NCBI RefSeq assembly: GCF_958295425.1
Contig: NC_081146.1
Coordinates: 26,485,264-26,549,263 of the forward strand
Direction of reading: 5' to 3'
Origin: Solea solea
Lineage: Eukaryota > Chordata > Actinopteri > Pleuronectiformes > Soleidae
Length of the DNA: 64,000 nucleotides
The position numbers and the translations under genes were made by a program. This document shows positions 28,001-35,635 of this stretch, in pieces. Positions within the stretch are counted from its first letter, which is position 1, and each line of letters starts with the position of its first letter. The notes below the pieces were generated by a model that was not told the origin of the DNA, made no database searches, and saw only the letters and a program-made list of their open reading frames with translations.

Positions 28001-31000
28001 TCACACGGCCCCGACTCCTCCAGTGGTGGACACTCGTCTCCGTCCCCCACAGGAAACTGGAGCGCCTGTCTGCTCCGTGTACGATTTCCAACGGGGGCCT
28101 CGGCGTCCACGCAAGTCTTGGAGCAGGGGCCCCACTCGCCCCACTCGGTCACCTGACAGTCCTTTGGGAGGACGCAGGACTGGATGGTCAGCGGCAGGTC
28201 CCTCGGTATGCAGAGACTGTGGACGGATGAAGAGGCGGAGTCAAGACGATGACAGGGTTATGAGGTTGATCCAAACAGCTGTAACAACACACTGTCCCAA
28301 AAAAGCAAAAAACACATCTGATATGTGACGCCGAGGGAAGGACAAGTTAAAAGACAAGAAAATAAAAATAAATAAAACCCCAAATGGAACAAAATTAAAG
28401 ACACGTAAAAATAAAATGTGAGACCTGGACCAATCATGCAATCATATCTGCAGTGCACAAAAATGACAGCTGTCACATCAGTGTTTAGGAAACAAAGGAA
28501 GCTAAAAATGTTTAATATAGAAGTGGTTATTTTGAGTGTGGTCACAAAGGAAAAGAAACTCAATCAATGACAGAAATGCAATGAAATGTCTCTATTTCAG
28601 TGCTTTAATAAGGGTATTATTATTTAAATGGACTTTCACTGCGTCGCCAAATAATTATGTGATTTTATAACTGGAAAAATCACACATTCACACTTTCGTC
28701 CCATTAACCTTTTAAAAACTTTGGATTAGTGTACTTAATTTGGACTTTTTATATATTTTTCTGTTGTTTTTTCTCAAAGAAATCAGATTGTATTGTTGAA
28801 TTTCATCAATAAAGTTGCTAATATTACTAATAAAGTATGACGCAAGTACCGATCGTGCACCGACAGTGTGTGTTTTCACATTTTAGAGCAGAAAATGTAA
28901 AAGAATAACATCCTTTCTGACATGTAAGGGCCACCGTAGTTCACTGACATCAGTCCTCCACACTCTCACCATTAGAGGTCACTAATTTGTACAAATTGGA
29001 CCTTTAAATGTGTGAGATTGGACAATGTGGTTGTAACGGAGCGAGTGTAAATGGAGACATCACGGAGACGAGGGCCTGTGAGCGAGCGCGACTGTTTTCC
29101 TGCGGCGTTAACCGCTCACAGAGCATATTTATGGTAAACAGTGAGGCGGCTCATTACAGCGAGGTTAAATCTTCCAGTTACCTCTCACTGTTAATGTGCC
29201 GCGATGCCTTCGAGCCACAGTTTATTATGTTTGAGTGTCACAGCAGCAGATCTACGACTCTGTAAGTGCTTTTTAAAGCCTCACTTTAAAGTGTCCGCCC
29301 TTGAGTGCTGACACACTTTGTCATTAGCGGCTGAAAAAGGACTTTATTAAGACTCAGAAGAAATGGGACTTTTGTGTCCTTCAGTCGTAAAAGTTTTTCT
29401 TAGGCACAAACATGTGTCAAACTCAAGGCCCCGGGGCCACATCCGGCACGATCTGACCAATCAGAGGCCGGCAGGCTGCTGACGTCACATTTTAGCATCT
29501 GCTCAGCTAAACCTCGTCAGAGCAGGAACTAAAAACACACCAGGTACCAGATTCTGTCACTGATGGAGAAGCAACAAAACTGTGCCGAGCCGAGCTGGAC
29601 CTGTGTGGAAGAACACGTCCGGATCAGACTCGTAGGTAAAATCAGTCAAAAGGTCAGGTCAGACCAGTGGTGGCCCGTCCATAGAGGACGCTATGGACCA
29701 CCACTCTCACATGAAGAAGAAGATAGGAATCATATAAAATCGTTTATAAAAACATGGAAAGTCTGCGACGGCCGAGAGTAAAAACATTAACTTCTCTCAC
29801 ACGTTTACAGCGAGTGACGCTCACTGACGTATTTCCAGTTTTCGGGTGCAGACGTCTGCTCAGAGTGAGACACGCCCACAGACACGCCCACAGACACACC
29901 CTCACAGTGAAAACTCTCGGGCACAGAATCTTACGCTCAAAGACCTCCCACAGCCGAGAGGACATGACTTCAGTTGTGCTAACGTTATCGGCGCTTCCTT
30001 TCCTTCCTTCTCTTCCTTTCCTTCCTTCTCTTCCTTTCTCTCGCTGCCAAATCAGCCGTTTCATAGAAGAAAAGCTTGGGCTTATAGAACTGTCTTATTT
30101 TTAAGACTTTATTTGAAATCCTTTGTTCAGATTGACCTCAGTGACACAAAGCGACCACACGAGGCAGCAGAGGACCAGCAGCTCCTGTGTCCCCCGTGAG
30201 CTAAAATCACTGATTTTCTCTCTGGACTTTGGTGTGGGAGAGTGAGTGATTTACAAACTTCAGTTTACAGTCAGAAATGACCGTCTAACAGTGAGAGAGA
30301 GACGTGAACACATTCTTAAAATATCATGGATTAAAGCAGATTAACACTCTGTGCTGTGCCAATCTCAGCTGACATAGGGCGAGAGGCGGAGTCACAGCCT
30401 GGACAGATCGCCAGTCAGTAGATTTTTTCCGAGAGGAGTTACGATGATGACAAGAAAATCCAGATTTCCTTGTGTTCCCACTGGCAGACATGAGTGTCTC
30501 TGTGCAGAGGGGGCGTGGTTAGTGCTGTCAGTCAAAAAACAGGTGTCACGACGTGTCCCTGAGTAAGTGAACACATGAATCTTCTGACTGAGTGTCCTCT
30601 TTGTGTTCATCAGAAACGAGTTCCGTCTCAAAGTCTCGACCGCTTTCCTCCGATCTTTCCCCCCCGAGGCAAAGCAGCTGACGAGCTATTAGTGCTAATT
30701 ACAGCTGGGCTTCATTTAGAAACCTCTCATTTAGGCGTCGCCGGCAAACTTCACCTCCAACAACTCAGAATCTACAAATGCATGAGCTGCATTCATTCAT
30801 TCATTTATTTATTTATTCATTCCCTCTCTTCTCTTCTCTCACTCCAGTGTCTGGAATTAAAAAAAGAAGAAAAAAACACCTCTGCAGTCTTTGAAGTGAC
30901 ACAGTGAAAAAACCTCACTTTCATTTTCTGCCAAACTCGGACTCATTTTTACACCTGAGGAAAAACAATGAGGTAAAATGTGAGCGCGCGCGACGGTCAC

Positions 31001-34000
31001 TGTCTCACACTCACTGTCTCACACTCACTGTCTCACTCTCACAAGACAACGACCTATTTTCACTGAGTCGCTGCTTGTTTGTTGTAGCTTCTTTTAAAGA
31101 GGTTTTTCTCAAAGAGGGAGTCATTATTTCTTCATCTCACTCACGCAGACAGAATGGGGACACAATCATTTTCTGTTTGAAAAAAAGAAATAAAATAAGT
31201 TAGATAACGTCAGAGGAGGAGGAAGAAAAAAGAGCTGAAGCGTTTGAAAGTGGAAACACTGAAGTGATAATCCAACACAAATGTTACACTGATGGTTGTC
31301 GTATGTAAACTACATTCAGAATTAATCTTGACCTGTCCCCGGATTAGAACCAGCAACCCTGCAGTTAAAAGCCCAGTATGACATTATTTCATTATACGAC
31401 ACTCTCTGACCAATCAGTGGCTGTCAGTGTGTTGAGGTCACATGTTAGAACCTCGTCAGAGCAGGAAGTAAAAAAACTAAACACATACCAGGTGGTCATT
31501 TCTCAGAGGGAAGCGTGTTTCTGTTTGGGACACTTTTCATGAAAGTGGCTCAGAAACCTGATAATGACGAGTCATGAGGACGTGGACCCACAGATGCAGA
31601 TGCTCATCAAAGGAAATTAGAAATGAAGTCAGCAAGATGTTCAGGGAGCGGGAGCGGGGGCAGGGGCTGGGGCTGGTGCAGGAGCTGGGGCTGGGGCAGG
31701 GGCAGGAACAGGAGCTGAGATTCCACAGTATAATCGCTTCCCGGAAAAGTGGCAAAAACAAGTGTGAATATTTGAGGTGATGAGGGTTAATATTGATGCT
31801 GCTGTGGGCGAGTGAGCTGTTTCCACGCTTCCTTTGAAATCTGTGATCCCTGTTACTGCCGAGCACAGCATTAATGAATGGATGAGATCATAAATGATCA
31901 CGTGTTAGAGAGCAGTGGCATTCATGTTGTCACCGGAGCACCACATGAACGCTTAGGTGACAACATGAATGACTCTTTGCTGGAGAAATCAGCAATTTTT
32001 TAAAGCATGGGTCTCAAACCCACGGCCTGTGGACCTCATGTGGCCCGCCAATCAATTTCACATGGTCCTCCACTTAATAAAAAATGTCAGATTTTTATTT
32101 ACAAATTCATTTTGCATCATAAATACTCAGCGCTCAGTGAATCCTGTTTTAAAGGGAAACTCCACCCAATGCCTGATTTTGAAAAAAATGCCATGATGTG
32201 GGCTGAGAGATATCGAGTTGAAACGACGGAGATCTCCAGTATTTTAGTTGTCTGAGTGTGAACCAGTCTGGACTACTGGAGCATTCCATTTGTAGGCGGA
32301 ACTTGGACATTTCCGGGCTCAAAAAGGAATTCTAAGATGACTGTCTTAGACTTTTTTTTAACCGTAAACATGTTGCTACGCAGTTTGCTGTTGTTATAAA
32401 CTCGTATTGCTAACAATGTACATGTTTTTTTTTTTTTAATTGTTGATAATATGTTTATTGTGCTGGTGATTTCATGCATCCATTCACTCGGCCACTGTGC
32501 TTTCATGGCGTCACCACACTGACAAAGCTCAGTTCACTGCAGCTTTTAAAAGTTTGCAGAACCTTTTTAAACTTGGGCGTCTAAATCACACATTTTGTCT
32601 CGTTATTTCAGGTGAACGCCACTCTTTTATTTTCTCCGTCGCGGCTCCAGCTTTAAAATTCACGAGCGGCTCGACAAACATTTAACAGATGACAACTTGA
32701 GTGACACTTTCTCATGTAACATATTATTTCACGTCTATTCCAAACCCCAGGGCAGGGGGAAAAAGGAAAAAGAAAAGCAACACAGAGCCGTTTTTAACTG
32801 AAGCTAAGATTGATCTGATGTCGTGAAATGATTTGCTTTTTTCCCACTTCTGTCTCCGGAGCGAGACTTCAAATAAGCGTGTGGTGGCTGCGCTTCAGCG
32901 CTCCGACAGCTCGACTGTGACAACGACACAGACGATAAACATCCTCTGCGACGCGTCACCTCTGACACAAACTCTGATGAGGACAAATTTGGCTTCATGT
33001 TAAACCGAAACAAGGACAAGTTCACCTAAACACACAAAGTTACACAGAAACATTTAAAACAGAGAGAAAGACGGATAATTAGAGGAGAAGAAACTCAGTG
33101 AAACAATGAAAATGAGTAAAAAAAAAAACCCTATTCTAATAAATCATGATTAGTTGTATAAAACACATGGAATTAAGGACAAATTCATGCAAAATATGCA
33201 AAAATATGACATTAAACTTAGATAATTATAATAGTAATCAGTCCATCGCCTCTAACTGAGGCCTGTGGAGAAAAATAACCTTTTAATCAGTGTTATTAGT
33301 GTTAATTTGGATTTTTCTTGGCAAAATACGACAAGTAAAATAGTTTATACCAAGTAAAACAAAGGAAACTATGAAAATGGAGTAAATAATAACACTTGAA
33401 GGCTATGTAAGCTCAGTTTGAGGCCTCTAATAAAGAGATAGTTATCTTTAAAAAAGAGTTTATAAATATAATTGGGTTGAAATCAGTAAATTAAATTCAT
33501 CCAAACATCAGAACAATGCAGAAATAAGATGACAGGAGATAATATGAGAAAGTTGTGTGTTTTTTGGTAAAAGGGTAGAAATACAGATAATTAAACGAAT
33601 AGTCGGTAAAACAAAGACTCATGAAAACACTTTAACTTTACATACAGCACCTGTGTTTAAGGCCTGTAACAAAAACAGAATTATCTTTAAACGATGAGTT
33701 TTTACATGGATATATTTCATGTCTATGCAAGAAAACATGTTGACTTTAGTTGATGAGAAATGAGAAAGCGTATCAGTCAATGGCTACAAATAGAGATAAA
33801 TACGATATTAAACAGAGAAGACCTCCCCTCTGTTTTAGGCCTGCAAAGACAACGTAAACGTCTTTAAAGGAAGGATCTCATGTCCAATCGTGTCCTTGCA
33901 GGAACATTAAAGATATACAGTAAAATATTGCTGCAGAAAAAACCCATTAACTTTAATGTCACATTACCATAAAAAGAAAATTGCCACTCACTTGCGAGTG

Positions 34001-34826
34001 ACTGCACTGCCGTTCCTGTGCATGCAGACCACGTCCCGGCTCTGGTAGCCCACCTGGATGTCCCAGAACGGACTCTCCTGCCGGTTCAGGCGGTTCCTGG
34101 TCCGTTTCTTCTGGATCAGCTCCCTGGTTTCTGGATCTTTGACTCCAGATCTGTCCCTGAGACCCTGACCTTTACCTTTCCTGCGCTTGGCTTGTCGTGC
34201 TGTCCGAGTCTGTGGGAGAGAACAGGGGCTCCAGGGTCCCACCCTGAGACTGTACATGCCCTCTGGACCAGCGCAGAGCCCCGCTTTACAGGACTGGAAC
34301 TCAGTAAGGTTTGGGCAGGTGGCGCCTCCAAAAACCGGAGGAACCAGAACACTGCGGACCCTGTTCCTGAGGCCTGTTCCACACGTTTTGGAGCATGACG
34401 TCCACGGCGAATACTCAGAAACCACACAATCCTGAGGACACGGGATCAAACACGCCTGCTCCAGACGAGGCTTTGGCTCAAAGTATTCACAGATGGTGTC
34501 ATCTGCTGGGGAACTGTCCGCCTTGAGCATGCAGCCCACCTCCCGGGTCTGAATGCCCTCATCACCTCCGCTGCATGAGAGGAGGCGCAAGGCCCCAAAG
34601 GTCCTCGCCGACACCGGCACACACTCGTTCCAGGCACCGAGACTCCAGCCGTAAAGTTCCTTGTGCCAGTCGCACACGTGGAAACAGTTCCTCTGGTTGG
34701 ACGGACGCTGGCTTTGGTCGCAGTTGGTGTGAAGCGTCGTCCAGCCGTCCACATGGGCGCACCACACTGCCCGGCTCTGGCTGCCGCCCGGGCCGCACTC
34801 ACTGCCCATGCACCTCCCCCAAGAAC
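559..34826 (-). CDS. thsd7a: thsd7a, partial gene: 11 internal exons (amino-terminal TSRs)
   Basis: Thrombospondin type-1 domain-containing 7A is a large type I membrane glycoprotein made almost wholly of TSRs. In vertebrates it is known from endothelial cells, where it affects migration and vessel patterning, and from kidney podocytes. The eleven exons were joined by matching GT-AG junctions and phases. They total 2661 nt with no internal stop and follow human THSD7A, as I recall it, without gaps, from the first TSR ([14 protein letters not shown]) to SWSKFSSC and KRTLIG. THSD7A rather than THSD7B is chosen because of the basic insert near [30 protein letters not shown] and [18 protein letters not shown]. 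The signal-peptide exon (upstream) and the carboxy-terminal exons, transmembrane segment and tail are absent. Introns run from 915 to 5775 nt. Teleosts may carry two thsd7a copies; which one this is cannot be told here. Confidence 0.96.
754..1668. other. thsd7a intron, 915 nt, with CTG and TG repeats
   Basis: Contents are three copies of a 10-mer (agaggtcaca-like, about 771-797), an interrupted CTG array with an 18-nt period (1154-1226), a pure (TG) tract (1479-1512), and a TG tract touching the donor of the preceding exon (1646-1666). Confidence 0.8.
1154..1226. repeat. interrupted CTG array
   Basis: CTG triplets are interrupted by GTTACTG at regular intervals, giving an 18-nt period (gttactgctgctgctgct). 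The same motif on the other strand forms the array near 54.63-54.76 kb. It lies in an intron, so no polyglutamine or polyleucine is encoded. Confidence 0.85.
1669..1772 (-). CDS. thsd7a: thsd7a exon: [14 protein letters not shown] (104 nt)
   Basis: This exon is short. The acceptor is attttgttccag and the donor is ACCAGAG|GTACAC, followed by a (CA)n run. Phases are one in and one out, with 34 whole codons. The peptide reads [18 protein letters not shown], then [16 protein letters not shown], against WKTHKWRRCQLVPWSVQQ in human THSD7A as I recall it. It is the first half of a complement-like TSR. Confidence 0.95.
1773..3334. other. thsd7a intron, 1562 nt, largely minisatellite
   Basis: About 900 nt of this intron is the ACTACAACTAAACTACCAGT-type array described separately. 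The remainder (1773-2230 and 3136-3334) looks unique and shows no exon. Confidence 0.8.
2232..3135. repeat. minisatellite with higher-order structure
   Basis: The basic unit is close to CAACTAAACTACCAGTAAAA with variable ACT(ACT) spacers, repeated over about 900 nt. A longer block that starts ccaataaaactactactaa recurs at 2517, 2742 and 2867, so the array also has a higher-order duplication. The strand is strongly C/A-rich against T/G. Confidence 0.92.
3335..3470 (-). CDS. thsd7a: thsd7a exon: [12 protein letters not shown] to CPGF (136 nt)
   Basis: Landmarks are [38 protein letters not shown] and AVCPGF. The [11 protein letters not shown] strand is a near match to RVIIQLPANGG of human THSD7A. 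Phases are two in and two out, with 44 whole codons. The donor is TTCAG|GTAAAA. The acceptor is ctcctcag immediately preceded by (GT)20, an odd 3' splice-site context. Confidence 0.96.
3479..3518. repeat. (AC)20, adjoining a thsd7a 3' splice site
   Basis: A pure 40-nt dinucleotide tract. On the transcribed (minus) strand it is (GT)20 and ends 8 nt before the exon 3335-3470, taking the place of the polypyrimidine tract. Confidence 0.95.
4268..4330. repeat. gtgtaaacac/gtgtaaacat short tandem array
   Basis: About five copies of a 10-12-nt unit that alternates gtgtaaacat and gtgtaaacacac. Confidence 0.85.
4738..4858. repeat. TTCATG(T/TT) tandem array
   Basis: Roughly fifteen copies of a 7-10-nt unit (ttttcatg, tcttcatg, tttcatg). 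It ends just before the donor of the exon 4862-4977. It is CT/TG-rich and degenerate. Confidence 0.85.
4862..4977 (-). CDS. thsd7a: thsd7a exon: [13 protein letters not shown] to CPVSC (116 nt)
   Basis: The peptide covers [32 protein letters not shown] and PVSCDA. Phases are one base in and one out, with 38 whole codons. The donor is GCAG|GTGAGA. The acceptor is unusual: the intron ends (GT)11 followed only by ctcag, so there is no ordinary pyrimidine tract next to the splice site. FSDWTPC keeps one of the TSR tryptophans. Confidence 0.96.
4983..5004. repeat. (AC)11, adjoining a thsd7a 3' splice site
   Basis: On the minus strand this is (GT)11, separated from the exon 4862-4977 by ctcag only (4978-4982). 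Confidence 0.95.
5701..5745. repeat. pure (AGC)15 triplet repeat
   Basis: Forty-five nucleotides of uninterrupted AGC inside an intron. It is the longest pure CAG-type repeat in the window and likely length-polymorphic. Confidence 0.97.
6024..6265. repeat. dispersed fish repeat (ctgctttatcctccacatgagg type)
   Basis: It has the sequence of motifs seen again near 30.35, 35.00 and 61.94 kb: tttatcctccacatgagggt, gccaatgtcagctgac, cctggacagatc and ggaaaccggagaacctggag. I recognise it as a widespread fish repeat but cannot name the family with certainty. Confidence 0.75.
6740..6797. repeat. (CA)29 microsatellite
   Basis: A pure 58-nt dinucleotide tract, preceded by GATG/CTG triplets near 6650-6675. 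Reading frames across it (poly-His/Thr or Cys/Val) are artefacts. Confidence 0.97.
7582..7600. repeat. poly(G)19
   Basis: An unbroken run of 19 G on the plus strand. It could form a G-quadruplex, and its length is prone to sequencing or assembly error. Confidence 0.9.
7795..7895 (-). repeat. ~115-bp dispersed repeat, copy in minus orientation
   Basis: Contains cacaaagtgaccacacgagg, cagcagaggaccagcagctc and ggactttggtgtaggagagt. It is the reverse complement of the copies at 13.5, 24.2 and 26.3 kb. Confidence 0.85.
7915..8160. repeat. dispersed repeat with gttgtggggacctaaacctg
   Basis: The pattern gttgtggggacc, ccttgtggggacaaaaagca, taggttaggattaggattag and aagtcaatgcaatgtcccct is typical of a common fish interspersed repeat. 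Shorter related stretches occur near 3.79-3.96, 57.33-57.42 and 57.78-58.16 kb. Confidence 0.65.
8311..8346. repeat. (AC)18 microsatellite
   Basis: A pure 36-nt AC tract inside the 4.9-kb intron. Confidence 0.95.
8440..8540. repeat. fish dispersed repeat fragment (ctttattaggtacacct)
   Basis: Contains ccactttattaggtacacct followed by cagccaatcacacggcagca. This pairing is shared by a repeat scattered through fish genomes. Only about 100 nt is left here. Confidence 0.6.
9848..10130 (-). CDS. thsd7a: thsd7a exon with expanded poly-serine loop (283 nt)
   Basis: The acceptor is ttgtctgtag and the donor is AAGAA|GTAAGC. Phases are two in and two out, with 93 whole codons. Landmarks are [33 protein letters not shown] and [19 protein letters not shown]. 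Between CAED and SC lie about 32 residues rich in Ser and Thr. They include ten consecutive serines coded by nine AGC and one AGT (9940-9969). By my recollection the human loop is about 16 residues, so the fish loop has roughly doubled. The loop lies between two TSR cysteines, so growth should be tolerated. Confidence 0.97.
9943..9969. repeat. coding (GCT)9 / AGC run in thsd7a
   Basis: On the minus strand nine AGC codons precede an AGT, making ten serines in frame inside the exon 9848-10130. Confidence 0.97.
10354..10361. repeat. target-site duplication, left (GTAACAAT)
   Basis: Eight bases identical to 11328-11335, directly bordering the hAT-like element. Confidence 0.95.
10362..11327. mobile_element. 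non-autonomous hAT-like DNA transposon, 966 bp
   Basis: The left end is TAGGGCTGTCC and the right end, read inward, is TAGAGATGTCC, so nine of eleven terminal bases match. Both ends are followed by GATAT/ATCGG-rich sequence that is also partly inverted (tgatatcggtccaatatc against gatcaatatcggtatcggcc). An exact 8-bp duplication (GTAACAAT) flanks it, the length expected for hAT elements. No transposase frame is present; the longest frame inside (10889-11074) is 61 codons with no recognisable domain. Movement would need an enzyme supplied from elsewhere. Confidence 0.93.
11328..11335. repeat. target-site duplication, right (GTAACAAT)
   Basis: An exact match to 10354-10361. Confidence 0.95.
11645..11801. 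repeat. TA/TATG/CATA-rich low-complexity tract
   Basis: Alternating purine-pyrimidine sequence (atatatatacatacatat, tatatgtgtatgtatatat and similar), about 155 nt. It is prone to slippage and cruciform formation. Confidence 0.9.
12875..13005 (+). mobile_element. tRNA-derived SINE
   Basis: An RNA polymerase III promoter-like pair is visible: an A-box-like tgtggttgagagg at about 12884-12896 and a B-box ggttcaaatcc at 12929-12939. They are spaced as in a tRNA gene. The body does not fold as a full tRNA, so a SINE head is more likely than a tRNA gene. Confidence 0.75.
13480..13600 (+). repeat. ~115-bp dispersed repeat, plus copy
   Basis: Reads ccactcactctcccacacca, aagtccatagagaaaaccag, acacaggagctgctggtcga, ctgctgcctcgtgtggtcac and tttgtgtcactgaggt. 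It is nearly the same as the copies at 24.2 and 26.3 kb. Confidence 0.9.
14438..14632 (-). CDS. thsd7a: thsd7a exon: TSR with [11 protein letters not shown] (195 nt)
   Basis: The acceptor is tttgtccccag and the donor is GAAG|GTGAGT. Phases are two in and one out, with 64 whole codons. Landmarks are [57 protein letters not shown] and [14 protein letters not shown] is a C-mannosylation-type motif. The run SSSPPPDP is more Ser/Pro-rich than the human counterpart as I remember it. Confidence 0.97.
17368..17407. repeat. (AC)n microsatellite
   Basis: About 20 AC units, preceded at 17326-17340 by a TG tract that could pair with it. Confidence 0.95.
17606..17641. repeat. (TG)18 microsatellite
   Basis: Pure TG dinucleotide tract. 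Confidence 0.95.
18725..18800. repeat. GA-rich purine tract
   Basis: A one-strand purine run (aaggagaaagggagagagag and onward) with (GA)n at its centre. Confidence 0.85.
19030..19560. repeat. hAT-like dispersed repeat, two halves split by ~220 nt
   Basis: The segments 19030-19145 and 19365-19560 match, in opposite orientation, the motifs of the element at 56312-56586: cttctcaaatgtc, tttgtcc, actaaaatgattcta, tttatggagcaaagacacca, attaatttagtc. The intervening 19150-19360 does not match and may be an insertion. Confidence 0.6.
19730..19933 (-). CDS. thsd7a: thsd7a exon: [11 protein letters not shown] to CVNSTG (204 nt)
   Basis: The acceptor is ttctgctgcag and the donor is ACCG|GTGAGA. Phases are two bases in and one out, with 67 whole codons. 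Landmarks are [34 protein letters not shown] and the next [19 protein letters not shown] with QVQCVNST. It finishes one canonical TSR and opens a complement-like one. [10 protein letters not shown] is nearly identical to the human segment, so the call is secure. Confidence 0.97.
19934..21045. other. thsd7a intron, 1112 nt
   Basis: Holds one copy of the ~115-bp dispersed repeat (20072-20172). The rest is AT-rich sequence with no visible gene. Confidence 0.75.
20072..20172 (+). repeat. ~115-bp dispersed repeat, diverged plus copy
   Basis: Has aaccgctcactctcctacac, tattgctgcctcgtgtggtc and agtttgtgtcactgaaactg. It lacks the middle aggagctgctg block. Confidence 0.8.
21046..21204 (-). CDS. thsd7a: thsd7a exon: TSR with WGAWGPC (159 nt)
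   Basis: The acceptor is catctgcacag and the donor is AAAAAAG|GTACTG. It enters needing two bases and leaves with one, giving 52 whole codons. Peptide landmarks are [33 protein letters not shown] and [20 protein letters not shown] is a C-mannosylation-type motif. The GKK|G junction joins the following exon ([11 protein letters not shown]) exactly as in human THSD7A. Confidence 0.97.
21715..22530. repeat. degenerate ~40-bp tandem array (AGTTAGCAATATCATTAGCT)
   Basis: About eighteen diverged units of the form caagttagcaatatcattag followed by ctacattatcagctatatga. Unit length drifts around 38-45 nt. Frames on both strands stay open for 60 codons only because of the repeat. GTTAGC/GCTAAC and TAGCTA palindromes recur. 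Confidence 0.9.
23753..23990. repeat. polypurine tract (GGAAA repeats)
   Basis: About 240 nt is nearly all A and G on the plus strand. It begins with aggaaaggaaaggaaaggag and is followed by diverged aaggaaa and gaggagg units. It is a candidate for triplex (H-DNA) structure. The matching Phe/Leu/Ser frames on the minus strand are artefacts. Confidence 0.88.
24115..24161. repeat. (AC)n microsatellite
   Basis: About 23 units of AC. Confidence 0.95.
24227..24350 (+). repeat. ~115-bp dispersed repeat, best-preserved plus copy
   Basis: Has all blocks: ccactcactctcccacacca, agtccatagagaaaatcagt, gattttagctcacagggaca, caggagctgctggtcctctg and ctgcctcgtgtggtcacttt. I use it as the reference copy for this family. 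Confidence 0.9.
24966..25110. repeat. (CT)n followed by (TA)n/TATG tract
   Basis: CT units to about 24988, then about 110 nt of alternating TA with TGTATA interruptions. Ile/Tyr frames on both strands are artefacts. Confidence 0.93.
26300..26475 (+). repeat. ~115-bp dispersed repeat, plus copy with extension
   Basis: Nearly identical to 24227-24350 and extended by aggatttcagatgccaaatt and aaaataagacatttgaacct. The extension is also found after the 13.5-kb copy, so the full family unit is nearer 170 bp. Confidence 0.88.
26837..27021 (-). CDS. thsd7a: thsd7a exon: second-type TSR half (185 nt)
   Basis: The acceptor is cctccctccag and the donor is AAAG|GTGAAA. It enters needing one base and leaves with one, giving 61 whole codons. 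The peptide starts [14 protein letters not shown] and continues [17 protein letters not shown], then [16 protein letters not shown]. This is a complement-like TSR with CGGG in place of CG, as in the THSD7 family. NLT is a sequon. No start or stop is expected because the exon is internal. Confidence 0.97.
27022..27967. other. thsd7a intron, 946 nt
   Basis: AT-rich, apparently unique sequence with short TA runs near 27055-27075. No gene seen; the frame 27492-27710 is not recognisable. Confidence 0.7.
27968..28216 (-). CDS. thsd7a: thsd7a exon: TSR with [11 protein letters not shown] (249 nt)
   Basis: The acceptor is gtccacag and the donor is ACCAC|GTGAGTT. It takes one base to finish an Asn codon and leaves with two, giving 82 whole codons. 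The peptide runs from [14 protein letters not shown] through [20 protein letters not shown] to DGVPPCT. WGEWGPC has the spaced tryptophans used for C-mannosylation, and CSKTC is the TSR cysteine signature. NRT is an N-glycosylation sequon. The short plus-strand reading frames over this exon are antisense shadows. Confidence 0.97.
29410..29535. repeat. dispersed repeat fragment (tcaaactcaaggccccgggg)
   Basis: Shares cctcgtcagagcaggaa with 31440-31470. The catgtgtcaaactcaaggcc head is the type found at the ends of fish hAT-like repeats; related heads are at about 32010 and 49065. Confidence 0.6.
30125..30250 (-). repeat. ~115-bp dispersed repeat, minus copy
   Basis: Reads cagattgacctcagtgacac, aaagcgaccacacgaggcag, cagaggaccagcagctcctg and ggactttggtgtgggagagt. 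Confidence 0.88.
31644..31702 (+). repeat. G-rich tract with G-quadruplex potential
   Basis: At least seven runs of three or more G separated by 1-9 nt (gggagcgggagcgggggcag, gggctggggctgg, then two further groups). It lies on the strand opposite to the thsd7a transcript, i.e. on the template strand of the gene. Confidence 0.85.
33992..34826 (-). CDS. thsd7a: thsd7a exon: first TSRs and basic insert (835 nt)
   Basis: This is the largest exon and probably exon 2 of the gene. The acceptor reads ctgccag and the first full codon is the Ser of SWGRCMG. The donor is CGCAA|GTGAGT. It enters needing two bases and leaves with two, giving 277 whole codons. It covers the first TSR ([12 protein letters not shown], then [10 protein letters not shown]), a second (GAWNECVP to GIQTREVGC), a canonical third ([18 protein letters not shown]) and the start of a fourth (VGPWSPCS). 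The fourth is interrupted by a Lys/Arg-rich insert (about residues 220-255 of the exon) typical of THSD7A, which suggests heparan sulphate or nucleic-acid-like polyanion contact, though that is inference. CSKTCG fits the O-fucosylation consensus. NLT and NGS are N-glycosylation sequons. The upstream signal-peptide exon was not found. Confidence 0.97.
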
Positions 34827-35635
34827 CTGGCAGACAAATGAACACACGAATGAGGTCTGAGAGGCAACTCCAGCACAGACACAGGTCTAATGTAAGGAAC
34901 CACAACCTTCTGCTTAGCGACACAGTTCAGACACACAAACGATTGTCAGGCTCAGTCACATCATTTACATGAATCATTTTAGTTCATTTGTTCATCGTCT
35001 ACAGCTTTATCCTCCATATGAGGGTCAAAGGTCAGTCTCACATTCACACCTAAATGTGTGTCTGAAAGTCAGGAGTTGAAAAAAAACAAACCAGGTTAGA
35101 AAAATATAAAGAAAATGTTCAAATGTACAAACAAACGTAAAACTTTTCCGGACGTGATGGAAACATTATTTTGTTTTTCGTTTCACATTCAGCATCTGAA
35201 TGAGTGAACTGAGGAGACGCTTCCTTCTGTTGTGTTAAAAATAAACATGAAATAGAGACAGAGACGGGATGCCAGGACTCGTCTGGGGAAAACTGAGTGT
35301 GTTTCACTCTCTGGATCTTCTGAGTGAAGTGAGCTGGAGCTGAAGATGAGGTCCGAAAAACTCTACTGATGATATCATGAGCTAAAATGGATTGATACAG
35401 TTGTTTAGATCAGTGGTTTTAAGTGTTGCCACGGGGAGATATTAGGAATATCAAGGAGAAGTTTGAACTGTGGAGGAAGAGGAGGAGGAGGAGGAAGAAC
35501 AAGAGGAAAAAGAAGAAGAAGAACAGTGATTTCCAGTGATTTTTGGGGTCTACAGACAGGTCATACCCAGCCAGCTTTTCATGTGGACCCCATAAGGTTT
35601 ATATTCAGGCTGACAGTATCCCAAGTGTCAAGTCC

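Larger units (their letters stand above)
28217..33991. other. thsd7a intron, 5775 nt
   Basis: Contains hAT-like or other dispersed fragments at 29410-29535, 31395-31500 and 32005-32065 (caatcaatttcacatgg, acctcgtcagagcaggaa), a CT-rich tract (29995-30045), a ~115-bp repeat copy in minus orientation (30125-30250), a fragment of the tttatcctccacatgagg family (30350-30420), and a G-rich tract (31644-31702). The frames at 29008-29265 and 30904-31203 have no recognisable domain. The region 33050-33960 is AT-rich and repeat-poor. Confidence 0.72.

Noticed and set aside
559..34826. THSD7B as the identity of the TSR gene
   Set aside because: The Lys/Arg insert, [18 protein letters not shown] and [10 protein letters not shown] agree with THSD7A and not with THSD7B as I recall it.
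34018..34860. Plus-strand frames of 65-126 codons over the large thsd7a exon
   Set aside because: Antisense shadows of a GC-rich coding exon.
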